64,000 nucleotides of DNA from Mytilus trossulus (lineage: Eukaryota; Mollusca; Bivalvia; Mytilida; Mytilidae). The notes under the pieces are model-generated. The model was not told the origin of the DNA. It was given only the letters and a program-made list of their open reading frames with translations, and did not search any database. The position numbers and the translations under genes are program-made. The stretch covers positions 16,196,195 to 16,260,194 of the forward strand of contig NC_086384.1 in NCBI RefSeq assembly GCF_036588685.1, written 5' to 3'. Of this stretch, positions 31,351 through 41,019 are shown one piece after another (position 1 is the stretch's first letter; the number at the start of each line of letters is the position of its first letter).

Positions 31351-32439
31351 ATGTTATCTGATGAACATTATGATTCCTATGACAATGGAAGTTATGAAGA
31401 CACGTGTGAACAAAGTGAAATATATATTCCAGCAACATGGGTCACCGTCACCTTGATGTGTTTGGCTGTAGAAACTATTGTAGTCAATCTAGTTGTGATA
31501 ATTGTATTTATCCGTCCCAAACACCGGACACCATCAACTGTTTTACTTTCATTGTTAGCTGCTTCAGACAGCATAGCAGCGATCCTAGCGTCAATACCAA
31601 AACTTGCTGGGTTTGTTTTTTACACTGATGATCTCGAGGAAAATATAGAATATTTTGGCGGATGGATTTGGTTTGAACATTATCCAGATTGTAACGCTTG
31701 GATGTATGTGATAAACATTTCATCTGCATTTCACTGCATATCTATAAGTATAACGGTTATATTGTGTATTCAAAAGGTAATTGCTTTACGATTTCCGCTT
31801 TGGAGCTTGCAGCGGGAACAAAACAAGTCAAATAAGTTTTTGATGTGTCTAATTTTGGTCCTTTTTACCAGTGTGTTCGCATGGAAAACAGTTAAAGACA
31901 ATAAGATGTTATATAATGGAAGAAATAATGTTTGCTGCTTCAATGATATATATGAAACAGATGATATCGATCTACTCAATACTGGATTGAATATTTTCCT
32001 CCTAGCTTCCGTGCTCATCATAATATTATGCACTGTTTATCTGAGTTTCAAACTTTTTAAAAATACAAAATATAGTCACAGAATTAGAAATACAACTGCT
32101 AACGCGAGAGCGCAAAGATCCGCAATGCTAGTCCTACTAATATCAATTGTATTCGTACTCTCGGAGATATTAAATATCTTAACAACTATTAATTATTCAA
32201 GACTGCTTCCAACCTATAGTGTACTATTGGAGGGGGCCTGTGACTCGTATTGTTTGTTAAGTAGACAAGTTGGGTTTTCGTTAAACTTGATAGTATACCT
32301 GATTATGAGTGAAAATTTAAGGAACACAATTATAACAACATTTGCAGAGTTTTTTGTGTGTCAACGACGGACGAAAAGTAAACAATTGGCGCCAACTATC
32401 AATTCGATTTCCAATGGCACTATGTCAACTCATATGTAA
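31351..32439 (+). CDS. Class A-like G-protein-coupled receptor, single exon
   Basis: A 362-residue seven-helix protein. Hydrophobic segments lie at about 29-54 (TM1, with N46), 62-85 (TM2, D73), 115-142 (TM3), 162-180 (TM4), 212-234 (TM5), 257-281 (TM6) and 303-320 (TM7). C114 and C195 or C196 can form the usual TM3-ECL2 disulfide. The DRY position reads Q-K-V after C139-I140 and is followed by I-A-L-R-F-P-L. TM7 has N312-L-I-V-Y316 in place of NPxxY. These variants and the I-A-L-R-F-P-L-W text are typical, as I recall, of lophotrochozoan orphan and FMRFamide-like peptide receptors. The N-terminus has possible glycosylation at N12 and no signal peptide. The frame is open upstream of the ATG to a possible acceptor (TTTTTCATCAG at 31309), so a short upstream coding exon is possible. 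The ligand is unknown. Confidence 0.82.
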   Translation: MLSDEHYDSYDNGSYEDTCEQSEIYIPATWVTVTLMCLAVETIVVNLVVIIVFIRPKHRTPSTVLLSLLAASDSIAAILASIPKLAGFVFYTDDLEENIEYFGGWIWFEHYPDCNAWMYVINISSAFHCISISITVILCIQKVIALRFPLWSLQREQNKSNKFLMCLILVLFTSVFAWKTVKDNKMLYNGRNNVCCFNDIYETDDIDLLNTGLNIFLLASVLIIILCTVYLSFKLFKNTKYSHRIRNTTANARAQRSAMLVLLISIVFVLSEILNILTTINYSRLLPTYSVLLEGACDSYCLLSRQVGFSLNLIVYLIMSENLRNTIITTFAEFFVCQRRTKSKQLAPTINSISNGTMSTHM

Positions 32440-32514
32440 AGTTTGTTCCTCTTTCTCCTGTAATATAAATCTGAGTTATATTTTTCCATAAAATTTCACC
32501 AAATGTATATTAAC

Positions 32515-32580
32515 AGTTGTTATCCATTCGTTTGATGTGTTTGAGTTTTTGATTTTGCCTCGAAGTTCAATATTTTTGTA
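32515..32580 (+). repeat. Fragment of dispersed repeat R3
   Basis: TTATCCATTCGTTTGATGTG, then TTTGAGTTTTTGATTTTGCC and GAAGTTCAATATTTTTG, match the R3 end seen at 51660-51750. Confidence 0.55.
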
Positions 32581-32624
32581 ATTTAACTAAAACAAAATAT
32601 TTTGCAAACATTGCAATTCAGGAT

Positions 32625-33440
32625 AAGACTGCTGTTATAAGAGGTCGGTCATTTAAAGACGTATCAACCGTATCATATACTTTGACGTATCCGCATCTGC
32701 AGATATTCCAAAAAACAGTATGTGATCCCGAACATTTAATTTTATGTACTTTCAATAATATGCAAATGGGCGACAGATCAATTTCTAATGCAGAAATTTA
32801 CAAAACAATAAGGAAATTTCGAGTTTTTGTGGAATATGTAACCCGAATTTTAAAGATATTCCGGACAGTAGTTGGATCAGTTTATAGGCATGATAGGAAT
32901 CGTTAGTTTTACGGTGTCTGAACTTGTTCTCACTTAGAACCAAAATGTTATTTGACAAATAGAGTGATACTCAGTACTGTTTTATTAAATGTACATGTAT
33001 GACATCTGAAACAACTCTTGTTTCTATTACCTCTTATGATAACATCACAAATGAACAATAATCAAAGTTCCCTTCATGTATATAAGTAGTACAATTGATT
33101 TTTTTTTGTGTTTATTCATCTTGAAATAAATTTTTTTAACTAGATTATTAATGATTATGTACGATATTCGTGTACCTGCCCTACACTGGCTTCTTTTTAA
33201 CGGCATGTAAAATAGTTGATTGAATCCCTTAATTTTTTTTTTACAAAACACCACTTTCATTAATGTTGAAAGTGTATGTTTGATTGTTTCGAAGAGATTC
33301 CAATAATTTTTTTTTAATGAAGCATGTTCTTATTAATAAGCTCGGGATCACATAATAATTTTCTATATATCTGCGGATGCGGATACGTCAACGTATACGA
33401 TACGGTTGATACGTTTGTAAATGACCGACCTCTATTCAAG
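32625..33440. repeat. Pair of inverted repeats about 100 bp long, 600 bp apart
   Basis: The left arm, about 32637-32740, has GAGGTCGGTCATTTAAAGACG, CGTATCATATACTTTGACG, TATCCGCATCTGCAGATAT and TGTGATCCCGAAC. The right arm, about 33338-33437, carries their reverse complements (GCTCGGGATCACA, ATATATCTGCGGATGCGGAT, ACGTCAACGTATACG, AAATGACCGACCTC). The interior has no convincing gene. This may be a small foldback element or a duplicated piece of the neighbouring tandem array. Confidence 0.6.
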
Positions 33441-33653
33441 ATAAGGAGATTAGTATCACGTATACAGTTGTACGATCGTATGACTTCGATAATTTTAAAC
33501 AAGATAAGGTGTTTAGTATCACGTATACAGCTGAACGATCGTATGACTTCCATTATTGTAAGCAGGATAAGGTGATTAGTATCACGTGTACAGTTGTATG
33601 ATCGTATGACTTCGATAACTGTAAACAAGAGAAGGTGATTAATGTCACGTATA
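33440..33653 (+). repeat. Tandem array of about 62-bp units, left part
   Basis: Successive units begin GATAAGG at about 33440, 33502, 33564 and (as GAGAAGG) 33628. Each contains TTAGTATCACGTATACAG, GATCGTATGACTTC and a TAA-rich end. The array resumes at 34713-34880 after an inserted element. Confidence 0.7.
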
Positions 33654-34712
33654 TGTGAGCCAAAATTTGTTCCTGTGAAAAAAAAGTTCCAGTGGAACTA
33701 ATTTCACAGGAAATATGTTCTGGGAGAACTTTTTTCACAGACAATTTCTAAATAATTTGTTCCATCTCTATGAAATAAGTTCCACACTTTACCTGGTGAA
33801 ATAAGTTCTGGGTTGGTGAAATTTGTTCCTTACCTAGTGAAATAAGTTTTTGATTTATGATATTTGTTCCTCATCTGGTGAAATAAGTTCCATGTCTGTG
33901 AAATATGTTTCACTGGTTAAACAAGTTATCTTATATATTGAGCACTTGTCATTAGTGAGTTTAAAGTCATTATAAAAAAACATGTATTATATTGATAATG
34001 GGATAAATAAAAAATGTGTAAACATCCGATTTTGATCATTAACATACTCAATTAGTAATACTAAAAATGACACTTATGAATTAGGAAAGAGTAGAATAAG
34101 AAATGAATAAAAGTCATCCCCCCTAAAAAGTATTATAGTTAAAGATGAACATTTGTAGTTTTTTTTTTAAAAGGACAGAGTGACTGATCAATTATATTAA
34201 AGGACATAAAGAAACAAAGACACACTCTTTTAAAACTGCAATGACCATAGCTAAGAATATGTATGATAAGAACACCCATGACAGGAAACAAGGAGGTATT
34301 TTACCTCATAAACGATACGATATCATGATCATCCCTTTTATTTCTTAAATGTATCTTCCTCCTACAGTCATGCCTTCAATTACAAATGTACCCCATGCAA
34401 GCACAGTACTTATTTTCTGTGAATTAGGTTCTAGCAGAACATTTTCACAGATTTCTATAGAATACCTTAGTTCAAAACTAATATCACAGGAACTTATTTC
34501 ACTTATTTTTTCAAATTTAAATATTGGAACAAAACTCTTGGTGCTGTGATTTTCATTCCGGTACTTATTTCACACTTTGATAAAAAATAAGTTCCGGAAC
34601 AAATTTTATAGTGCTGGAACATATTTTCTGTGTCATAAGTTCCGGTGGAACATATTTCCTATGAATTTTTTTCTGGCGGAACAAATGTCACGCCGGAACA
34701 AATATTTTGTTA
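33654..34712. mobile_element. About 1.06 kb non-autonomous element with long, subrepeat-built inverted ends
   Basis: The left side (33654-33930) repeats words such as AATTTGTTCC, GTGAAATAAGTTCC and TTTCACAGGAA. The right side (34420-34712) carries the reverse complements (GGAACAAAT, GGAACTTATTTCAC, TTCCGGTGGAACATA). It sits inside the 62-bp array, which breaks off at GTATA and restarts with ATATACAG, so a short AT target duplication (about 3-4 bp) is likely. The interior is AT-rich with no ORF of note. Confidence 0.62.
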
Positions 34713-34880
34713 CATATACAGTTGTATGATCGTATTACTTCGATAACTGTAAACAAATGAAGGTGTTTAGTATCAGGTATACAGCTGAACGATCGTATGA
34801 CTTCCATTATTGTAAGTAGGATAAGGTGATGAGTATCACGTATACAGTTGTATGATCGTATGACTTCGATAACTGTAACA
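34713..34880 (+). repeat. Tandem array of about 62-bp units, right part
   Basis: Two and a half more units of the array, with TACAGTTGTATGATCGTAT, TTCGATAACTGTAAAC and AGGTGTTTAGTATCA at about 62-bp spacing. Confidence 0.65.
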
Positions 34881-35220
34881 TGTTGACTATATACATTTTG
34901 TTCCTCTCGTTATAAGCTTTCGAATGTGGTATAAGGTTTAACCTAAAATTAGGGGCTAAAGGGTCGCAACAGTCCATTTCATTATTCAAAATATCTATTT
35001 CATTATTCAAAATTTGCTATTTCGTAATTTTCACGCGTATTTCGACATTTAAGTCCTGTAATATGCGTTGCGAAACATGTTGACTATATACATTGTGTTC
35101 CTCTCGTAATAATCTTTCGAATGAGATATAAGGTTTATCTCTAATTAGGGGCTAAAGGGTCACAGCAGTCCATTCCATTATTCAAAATATCCATTTCATT
35201 ATTCAAAAGTTGCTAACATG
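34877..35220 (+). repeat. Tandem duplication, about 160-200 bp unit, two copies
   Basis: Copy one (about 34878-35025) and copy two (about 35077-35215) both read AACATGTTGACTATATACAT, TGTTCCTCTCG, TTTCGAATG, TATAAGGTTTA, AATTAGGGGCTAAAGGGTC and then CATTATTCAAAATATC. They differ by scattered substitutions. Confidence 0.7.
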
Positions 35221-35244
35221 TTTACCCCGTCACATTATTTATGT

Positions 35245-35525
35245 ATATGTCTGTCCCAAGTCAGGAGTCTGTAATTTAGTGGTTGTCGTTTGTCTTTGTG
35301 TTACACATTTGTTTTTCGTTCATTTTTTAAAACAAATAAGGCCGTTAGTTGTCTTGTTAAAATTGTGTTACATTGTCTTATTGGGGCCTTTTATGGCTGA
35401 CTATGCGGTATGGGCTTTGCTCATTGTTGTAGGCTGTACGGTGAGCTATAGTTGTTGATGTCTGGGTCATTTTGGTCTTTTGTGGATGTTTGTCTCATTG
35501 GCAATAATACCACATCTTCTTTTTT
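35245..35525 (+). repeat. Dispersed repeat family R4, plus-strand copy
   Basis: It contains CCCAAGTCAGGAGTCTG, AGGCCGTTAGTTGTC, GGGGCCTTTTATGGCTGAC, a GGCTGTACGG block and the diagnostic TGTTTGTCTCATTGGCAATA with ACCACATCTTC at the end. Open frames of 70-80 codons across it are repeat-derived. Confidence 0.65.
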
Positions 35526-35639
35526 ATATTTTCTTATTTTTATGCATATTGTGGCATTTAGGTCGGCCGTTAACCCTCTTATGGTCATTGCGAATCAAAA
35601 TATAGCTTTAGTGTCACGGTCATTTTTTTTATATTTTTT

Positions 35640-35785
35640 TCACTATTCACCGCTTCAATTTGAATAATGAAACATAAACCATTTCATTATTCATTATTCA
35701 TTTTTCAATATTGAATAGTGAATAATGAACTATTTCATTATTCATTATTGAATGATGAATAATGAACTATGAATAATGGACGTAC
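35640..35785. repeat. AT-rich palindromic repeat built on ATTCATTATTC
   Basis: Direct and inverted copies of CATTATTCATTATTC and GAATAATGAA alternate, so the segment can fold on itself in several ways. Similar TTCATTATTCAAAAT words end both copies of the 34877-35220 duplication. Confidence 0.6.
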
Positions 35786-36915
35786 TTCAGCCCGGTTGTG
35801 TATGTTTATATATTTGATTATAGGAAGTATATTTAATCAAAATATAACTTGGTAACGCATGAAGCAAATGATATTTGTGCAAATAACCTGGAATGGTACC
35901 AATAAGCTTTTTAAGCACTCAAAATCATCGTAAGACTTTTTTAGTGACTAAGAGTGTAAGAAGAAGCAATCTTGTATTAATCTATGATCAATAGCCCTTT
36001 ACACGTTCGAATTTCTACGAATTTCAGGAAATTATTTCCATGCCCAAAAATAAACCTATTGATTCGCATCGCATATAAAAAAAAATCTCAATTTGTTTGT
36101 CCTTTAATAGGAACTCGTATTATCGATTTAAGCTCGAGAGTACAATATATCGAAATGTAAACAAAGGAAAAAAATTCTAACGGACCAATTCGATTCAGGT
36201 ATTTGTACATATGCAAATCATTTAAGAATTATACTTTTATGTTTTCATTAAGCTCAACAATTTTTAGCCTTTATTTTTCTTATAAATTGAAATTGTAAAT
36301 AAAATTACGTTTGATTTGAAAGAAACAAATTCATTTAGAAATTGTAAGTCATGTGTGTTAAATAAAACAATAGACACGGGTTTCTCCACCTCATAGTAAG
36401 CCCGGAGACAAAACTTCGATAAACTACATTGTGTGCTTGTACGAAGTCAGGCTACCTCGACTATGTGCTGTCCGTTGTTGTTTGTTTTTGTTAGATGGTC
36501 GTTTTTTTGTTTTTGGAGGAGTATGGTGATGGATGTTGGTGTGGTCTGTTGTATTGTGGGTGATTCCTGTTAACAGTTATTGTTCTATTGTACCTCGATC
36601 AGAATATCTATAAAAATCGCAATGATCTACAAGCTGGAATAGTCTCTCGCATGTAACTGATACATAAACAAGATAGATTCTTGTATATAAAGGTAAATTT
36701 TATACACCTTTACATTTAAAGGAGACGTATGGTCAGTTACTGTTCATTCTCGGAGTAAGCCAAATGAAATCGAATCATAGTTTTAAAATTTGCAAACAGA
36801 ATGTCCATTTCGAGTTTAATGTTTTATAGTGGTTAGACTTTTATTATAGAAAAAAAGGAGGTATTTTGTATAGATTTAGTCATAACTACATTTGTAATTA
36901 CAGGTCTACTTAATG
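35786..36915. other. Intergenic DNA without recognised features
   Basis: No exon-like or repeat-like structure could be supported. A low-complexity GT-rich stretch (GTTGTTTGTTTTTGTTAG and neighbours) lies at about 36470-36560. Confidence 0.45.
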
Positions 36916-36919
36916 ACCA

Positions 36920-37734
36920 GGGGCCAGTTTCACGAAGCTGTCTTAGGACTAAGACATGTCTTAGGATGGTCTTACGACATATCTTAGTCCTAAGTGGGTT
37001 TCACAAAGTGGTCCTACATTGAGACATCTCTTAAAGTTGGTCATAAAGTTAGGACAACACAAGAGGTGTCTTATGATGGTCTTAGGATAGTTATACGTTT
37101 ATTTATATAATTTACACTCATTTTTTATATTAATTTGGAAACAATATCTTATTATAATCTAATTATCCTTTCTCCTGTTCCTGCTTATAACGTTATCTTT
37201 CTAGTTTGACGGATTATCATGATTTGTCAACAATGAAAATTCGATGTATTGATATCAAGATTGCATGGTTTTATCCCTTAACCTGTTATAACCAATGAAT
37301 AAAGTCGAAATTGAATTCAACTCACTTCAGTCTTGTACCAAAAAAAAGTCATCATTTTATATTCTAATCTTTTTTTCTTAATTTTGCATTAAAAATTTAC
37401 ATTTATATTGATGTGTTGTTTAAAGATTATTTATATATAAATTACTTTTATTTTTTATATTTATTTTGCAAATTATGTAATTATATTAGCCAATACGTTT
37501 AGAATAATTTATGGTAAGACACTAAATTTACATGATTTTTTTTCGTAAATCATATTTATATTTGAAAATTTAAAGAACTTGCGACAGGTTTAGGATGTCT
37601 TAGCTAAGAACATCCTAAGACAGCTTCGAGACGAGGTCTGAGATATGTCCTAGGATAGTCATAAGAGGATCATAAGACATGTCCTAAGATATATCTTATG
37701 ACATGTCTTAGGATAGCTTCGTGAAACCGGCCCC
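36920..37734. mobile_element. 815-bp MITE-like element, family R8, with GGGGCC ends
   Basis: The left end reads GGGGCCAGTTTCACGAAGC and the right end, inverted, GGGGCCGGTTTCACGAAGC. Behind the ends are many overlapping copies and inversions of GTCTTAGGA/TCCTAAGAC (36940-37090 and 37590-37720). The centre is AT-rich and non-coding. A broken copy of the same family lies at 15688-16780. I could not see a clear target duplication. Confidence 0.75.
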
Positions 37735-38174
37735 TTGAATTTAGCTTTGTGTCACAAGAAAAGCAGGAACTACTTACCATTCCGGAGCACACCCGATCCA
37801 AAGTTTAGCGCAATATTTATAAAACAAATTTCAGATTTTAATGTTGAGATTGGTTGACTGCTTTTATCTGAATTTTCTTGAACATGTATAATTGTTTAAA
37901 TCCATAATTTTTTTATGTATTATACATAAAGTGTGTTTTACGTCAATTATACAGCAGTCCCACAAAACTCAATAAAATCAGAAGAGGTAAACATATGGTC
38001 TTACACACTGTGTTTTAAATCAGAACAAAGATTGTTCATGAACGGTTATAAATGAATGAAGACAAAAATATCCTTCAATTGAATTTATAAGTCTTACAGA
38101 AAATCAGACTGTGTATAATTTTTAACAGGTCTACGCCTAGGAAATGAAAGATTTCGTGTCATAAAGTATCAAAA

Positions 38175-38306
38175 ATGGGTAGTACTGTTAGTCTGTTAGA
38201 CCAATGTCTTTCACCGAGTATAGAAGTAGAAGATGTCATTGTCACAGCTGAAACTGACTCAGAAACGTTTTCTGTAGATGAAATAGATCCAGTTTCGGAT
38301 ACATAA
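38175..38306 (+). CDS. Small acidic ORF (43 aa), possible N-myristoylated microprotein A
   Basis: A 43-codon ORF that starts M-G-S-T-V-S-L-L-D and is acidic (11 Asp/Glu). Its first 25 residues match those of the ORF at 40068-40226 at M-G, S, L-D, L, P-S and D-V. Gly2 with Ser6 fits an N-myristoylation signal. A TTTTTAACAG acceptor-like site ends at 38129, 46 nt upstream of the ATG. After its TAA (38304-38306) the same frame runs on for 26 Lys/Arg-rich codons to about 38387. I do not recognise a family. Shared N-terminal sequence in two nearby ORFs is the only support, so the call is tentative. Confidence 0.4.
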   Translation: MGSTVSLLDQCLSPSIEVEDVIVTAETDSETFSVDEIDPVSDT

Positions 38307-38837
38307 CCTGAAACCCTTAACGCTTTTAAGAAAGTACGTACATTTATGAAAATTATCAAGAAAAATTTAAGAAAATTAAAGAATTAAAAAAAAACAAAAA
38401 TACATAAAAAAAATTTAAAGTAAAATTGTCAAATAAAAAACTGATAAAAAAAAATCATAAGAAATTTTTAAAAATTGCTCTGTTTGAAAAAAAATATTCA
38501 AAACAAAGTGTTACTTTTTATGATAATAATAATTTCACTGTACCATGTTTAAACAACTTTAAAATAAAAATCAAAATCAACAAGAAAATGTGATATGATT
38601 GCTTATTGGTACATACCTTGAAAACAAAACAGTACAATAATGATGTAGACAACTGCGGTCATCGTATGGCCTTGAACAATGAGCAAAACCCATACCGTAT
38701 AGTAACAATAAAAGACCGATATGAGTAATATCTACAAGTTTCTAGATGTCCATGATTAATGGATTGTCAGAAGATCATATGAAATCGAACTGATGGAAAG
38801 TCGCGAAATCAGCGCCACATAATAGAGCACGCTTTAT

Positions 38838-39053
38838 AGTGGCGGATCCAGAGGGGGGTTTCCGGGGGTGCACACCCCCCCCCCCCCTTTATTTTGGCCG
38901 ATCAATGCATTTGAATCGGGACATATGTTTTGCACCCCCCCCCCCTTTATTTTGGCCGATCAATGCATTTGAATCGGGACATATGTTTTGCACCCCCCCC
39001 CCTTTTGCCCTGGGCTAGCACCCCCCCTTTCGAAAATTCCTGCATCCGCCACT
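38838..39053. mobile_element. 216-bp hAT-like MITE with 7-bp direct-repeat flanks
   Basis: The ends are AGTGGCGGATCCAG and, inverted, AGTGGCGGATGCAG. GCTTTAT occurs directly outside both ends (38831-38837 and 39054-39060). Internally a block of about 58 bp (TTATTTTGGCCGATCAATGC, then ATTTGAATCGGGACATATG) is repeated in tandem, each copy preceded by a run of 13-15 C. Similar CAGTGGCGGATCC-type MITEs are widespread in animals and usually assigned to hAT, which is my inference here. Non-coding. Confidence 0.8.
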
Positions 39054-39374
39054 GCTTTATCCTTTATCGTAATGTTTTAGAATTTTTCAAAATTTTGTCG
39101 TGTTATTTGTTTTGACGTTTTTTATGTATTAAATGAGTGAAATTTTTCAAAAGCCTCAAATGTTACCGCGATGTAGCATTTGTCAAATCTTGTCCCAATT
39201 TCATTGAATTTTCTCTTCTAAGATTAGACTTGACTTTTACTCTACGAGCCTTTTAGAATACAGTAACTCTGAAACTTAAATATAGATAAAAGAAGAATCT
39301 GTTTTGGCCTATGTTATTTTTCTATTTAGCCTATTTATGTACCCTTCTTGTTACCATCAAGTATGATCTGAAAT

Positions 39375-39581
39375 ATGTTTAAAAGATGGTCCAGTCGTCA
39401 GATGATATTGATGAAGAGCAAAGCTAAATCTTCCTTTGAGAAGAAAGTAGCCATTAAGTCAGCCCAACAGAACGAAAGTGAACATTTGGCACAACTCACC
39501 GGACATCCGGCAATACGAACGGTAGCCATATCATCTATCATTAATAATAGTCTTGTTAACATAAAATCATTAAAATCCTAA
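39375..39581 (+). other. Unassigned 68-codon basic ORF
   Basis: An ATG-started frame with a Lys/Arg/Ser-rich N-terminus (M-F-K-R-W-S-S-R) and a more neutral second half. It lies between the two small acidic ORFs on the same strand. No family is recognised and no splice evidence was found, so it may be chance. Confidence 0.2.
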
Positions 39582-40067
39582 CTTTTAGTAAAAAGCGAAA
39601 AGATTTCGAAGGTTTAATAAATCTATTTTTTTTAAAATAAAAAATGATTTTATAATAGCTGTGAAATTCACTAAAACTTAATTTATTTTAAAACTTATAA
39701 CTTAAAGGTGTATAATAAACAGTGCCAAATAATTAGCATTTTAATAAACATCTTAATTTGTTAAAATATGACCAGAAAATTATGGCTTATTTGTCTAACA
39801 GGTATTACTTTTCATGTCATAAAATAAAATGTTGTTTCATAAAATTCTGTCTGTAAAGGAGCGAAAACTAATTATCATTTTGACGTTCAGCTGAATATAA
39901 TACGCTAGTCGAAACATTCCCTTGTTTGGCTAAATAAATGCGTTAGATTTCGGACATTGAGGCGTGATTAAGATAGGTAGCATTAATATCGTAGAGCTAG
40001 TTAATGGGGCCATTATTAAGAAAATATCTACGATATATGTGACTGTATAAAAAGTTTACCATATAAA

Positions 40068-40226
40068 ATGGGTATGTGTGCTAGTATCCTAGATGAAGCG
40101 TTGTTGCCCTCATTTAAAATTGTTGACGTTGTTATTTCTTCTGACAATAATGATGATTCTGAGGCTGAATGTGATGACACCGATATAGATACTTTTCGGT
40201 TGACGAGATACGATATAATATTATAG
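40068..40226 (+). CDS. Small acidic ORF (52 aa), possible N-myristoylated microprotein B
   Basis: A 52-codon ORF that starts M-G-M-C-A-S-I-L-D-E and is strongly acidic in its middle (N-D-D-S-E, then C-D-D-T-D-I-D). Its N-terminus aligns without gaps to the ORF at 38175-38306, with identities at M1, G2, S6, L8, D9, L12, P14, S15, D20 and V21. Gly2, Cys4 and Ser6 would fit dual myristoylation and palmitoylation. A TATAAAA lies 23 bases upstream at 40045-40051. Function unknown; the pairing of two related short ORFs 1.9 kb apart on one strand is the reason to list it. Confidence 0.4.
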   Translation: MGMCASILDEALLPSFKIVDVVISSDNNDDSEAECDDTDIDTFRLTRYDIIL

Positions 40227-40229
40227 TTT

Positions 40230-41010
40230 GCTGTAATAACATCTTATTTTTTTTTATGATTATGTCATTATGCTCTGTTCTCGCATGTAATGGTTAAAAA
40301 TGAATCACTGTTTAGCTGTACTAGAAACGGTAAACTACATGTACAAAATGTGTAAGCACGAAAAAGTACTAAATTGAAAAAAAGCCAAGAAGATAAAAAA
40401 ATTGGTCAGATTAAAACCGAAAGTAGAAGAAAGGCAGACATAAACTATGACAGAAAGAAAAAAAAACGAGCAGGCAAAACAAGTCAATAAAAACGAGACA
40501 AATGAGAAAAACTAACCCATCTGAAAACGGAGATGGGATGTAATGCACCGGAAATGTTAGCATTTCCTGTTGCACTAGTGGCACCATTGTGTTTAAATTC
40601 TCTGATAAAAATTGTGTTTTATCATGTTGTCAATTATTTTAAAATTCCAAGATACATGAAGCATTTGCCACTGGACGTTCGGCTACAAACAAAATCATGC
40701 ATTTTTCTTTGCCTTCTTCCAATTGTCTTCAAATTATATTAACAGTATACTATTCCAAGAAGAGAACTTCCCATACATGTACTTTTATTTTAAAATAAAG
40801 TATATGAATCAGTCATGTGAGTGTTGGATGATGCCGTTAAATAGTTTTGTTTAAAAAAAAAAACCATCACGAACTAAACAGACTTAAAAGTCACTTCAGT
40901 GACGGTTCATTATTATGGATACAGAGAGAAAATAACGGCGCGCTAAATTTTTAGATATGGTATAAATACACTTTGACCGTTATTTTCTGCCATTACTCAG
41001 TCTTGAATTA
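40230..41010. other. Intergenic DNA without recognised features
   Basis: AT-rich sequence. The 69-codon frame at 40533-40742 has a hydrophobic composition but no recognisable motif or splice context, and I do not call it a gene. Confidence 0.4.
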
Positions 41011-41019
41011 TACAATCCA

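Noticed and set aside
33553-33744. Minus-strand ORFs with repeated S-Y-D-H-T-T text (also 33314-33628 and 34807-35010)
   Set aside because: The text repeats because of the 62-bp tandem array; not genes.
35210-35667. Two ORFs of 82 and 71 codons rich in hydrophobic residues
   Set aside because: They run across the R4 repeat and the AT palindrome; the hydrophobic look comes from T-rich DNA.
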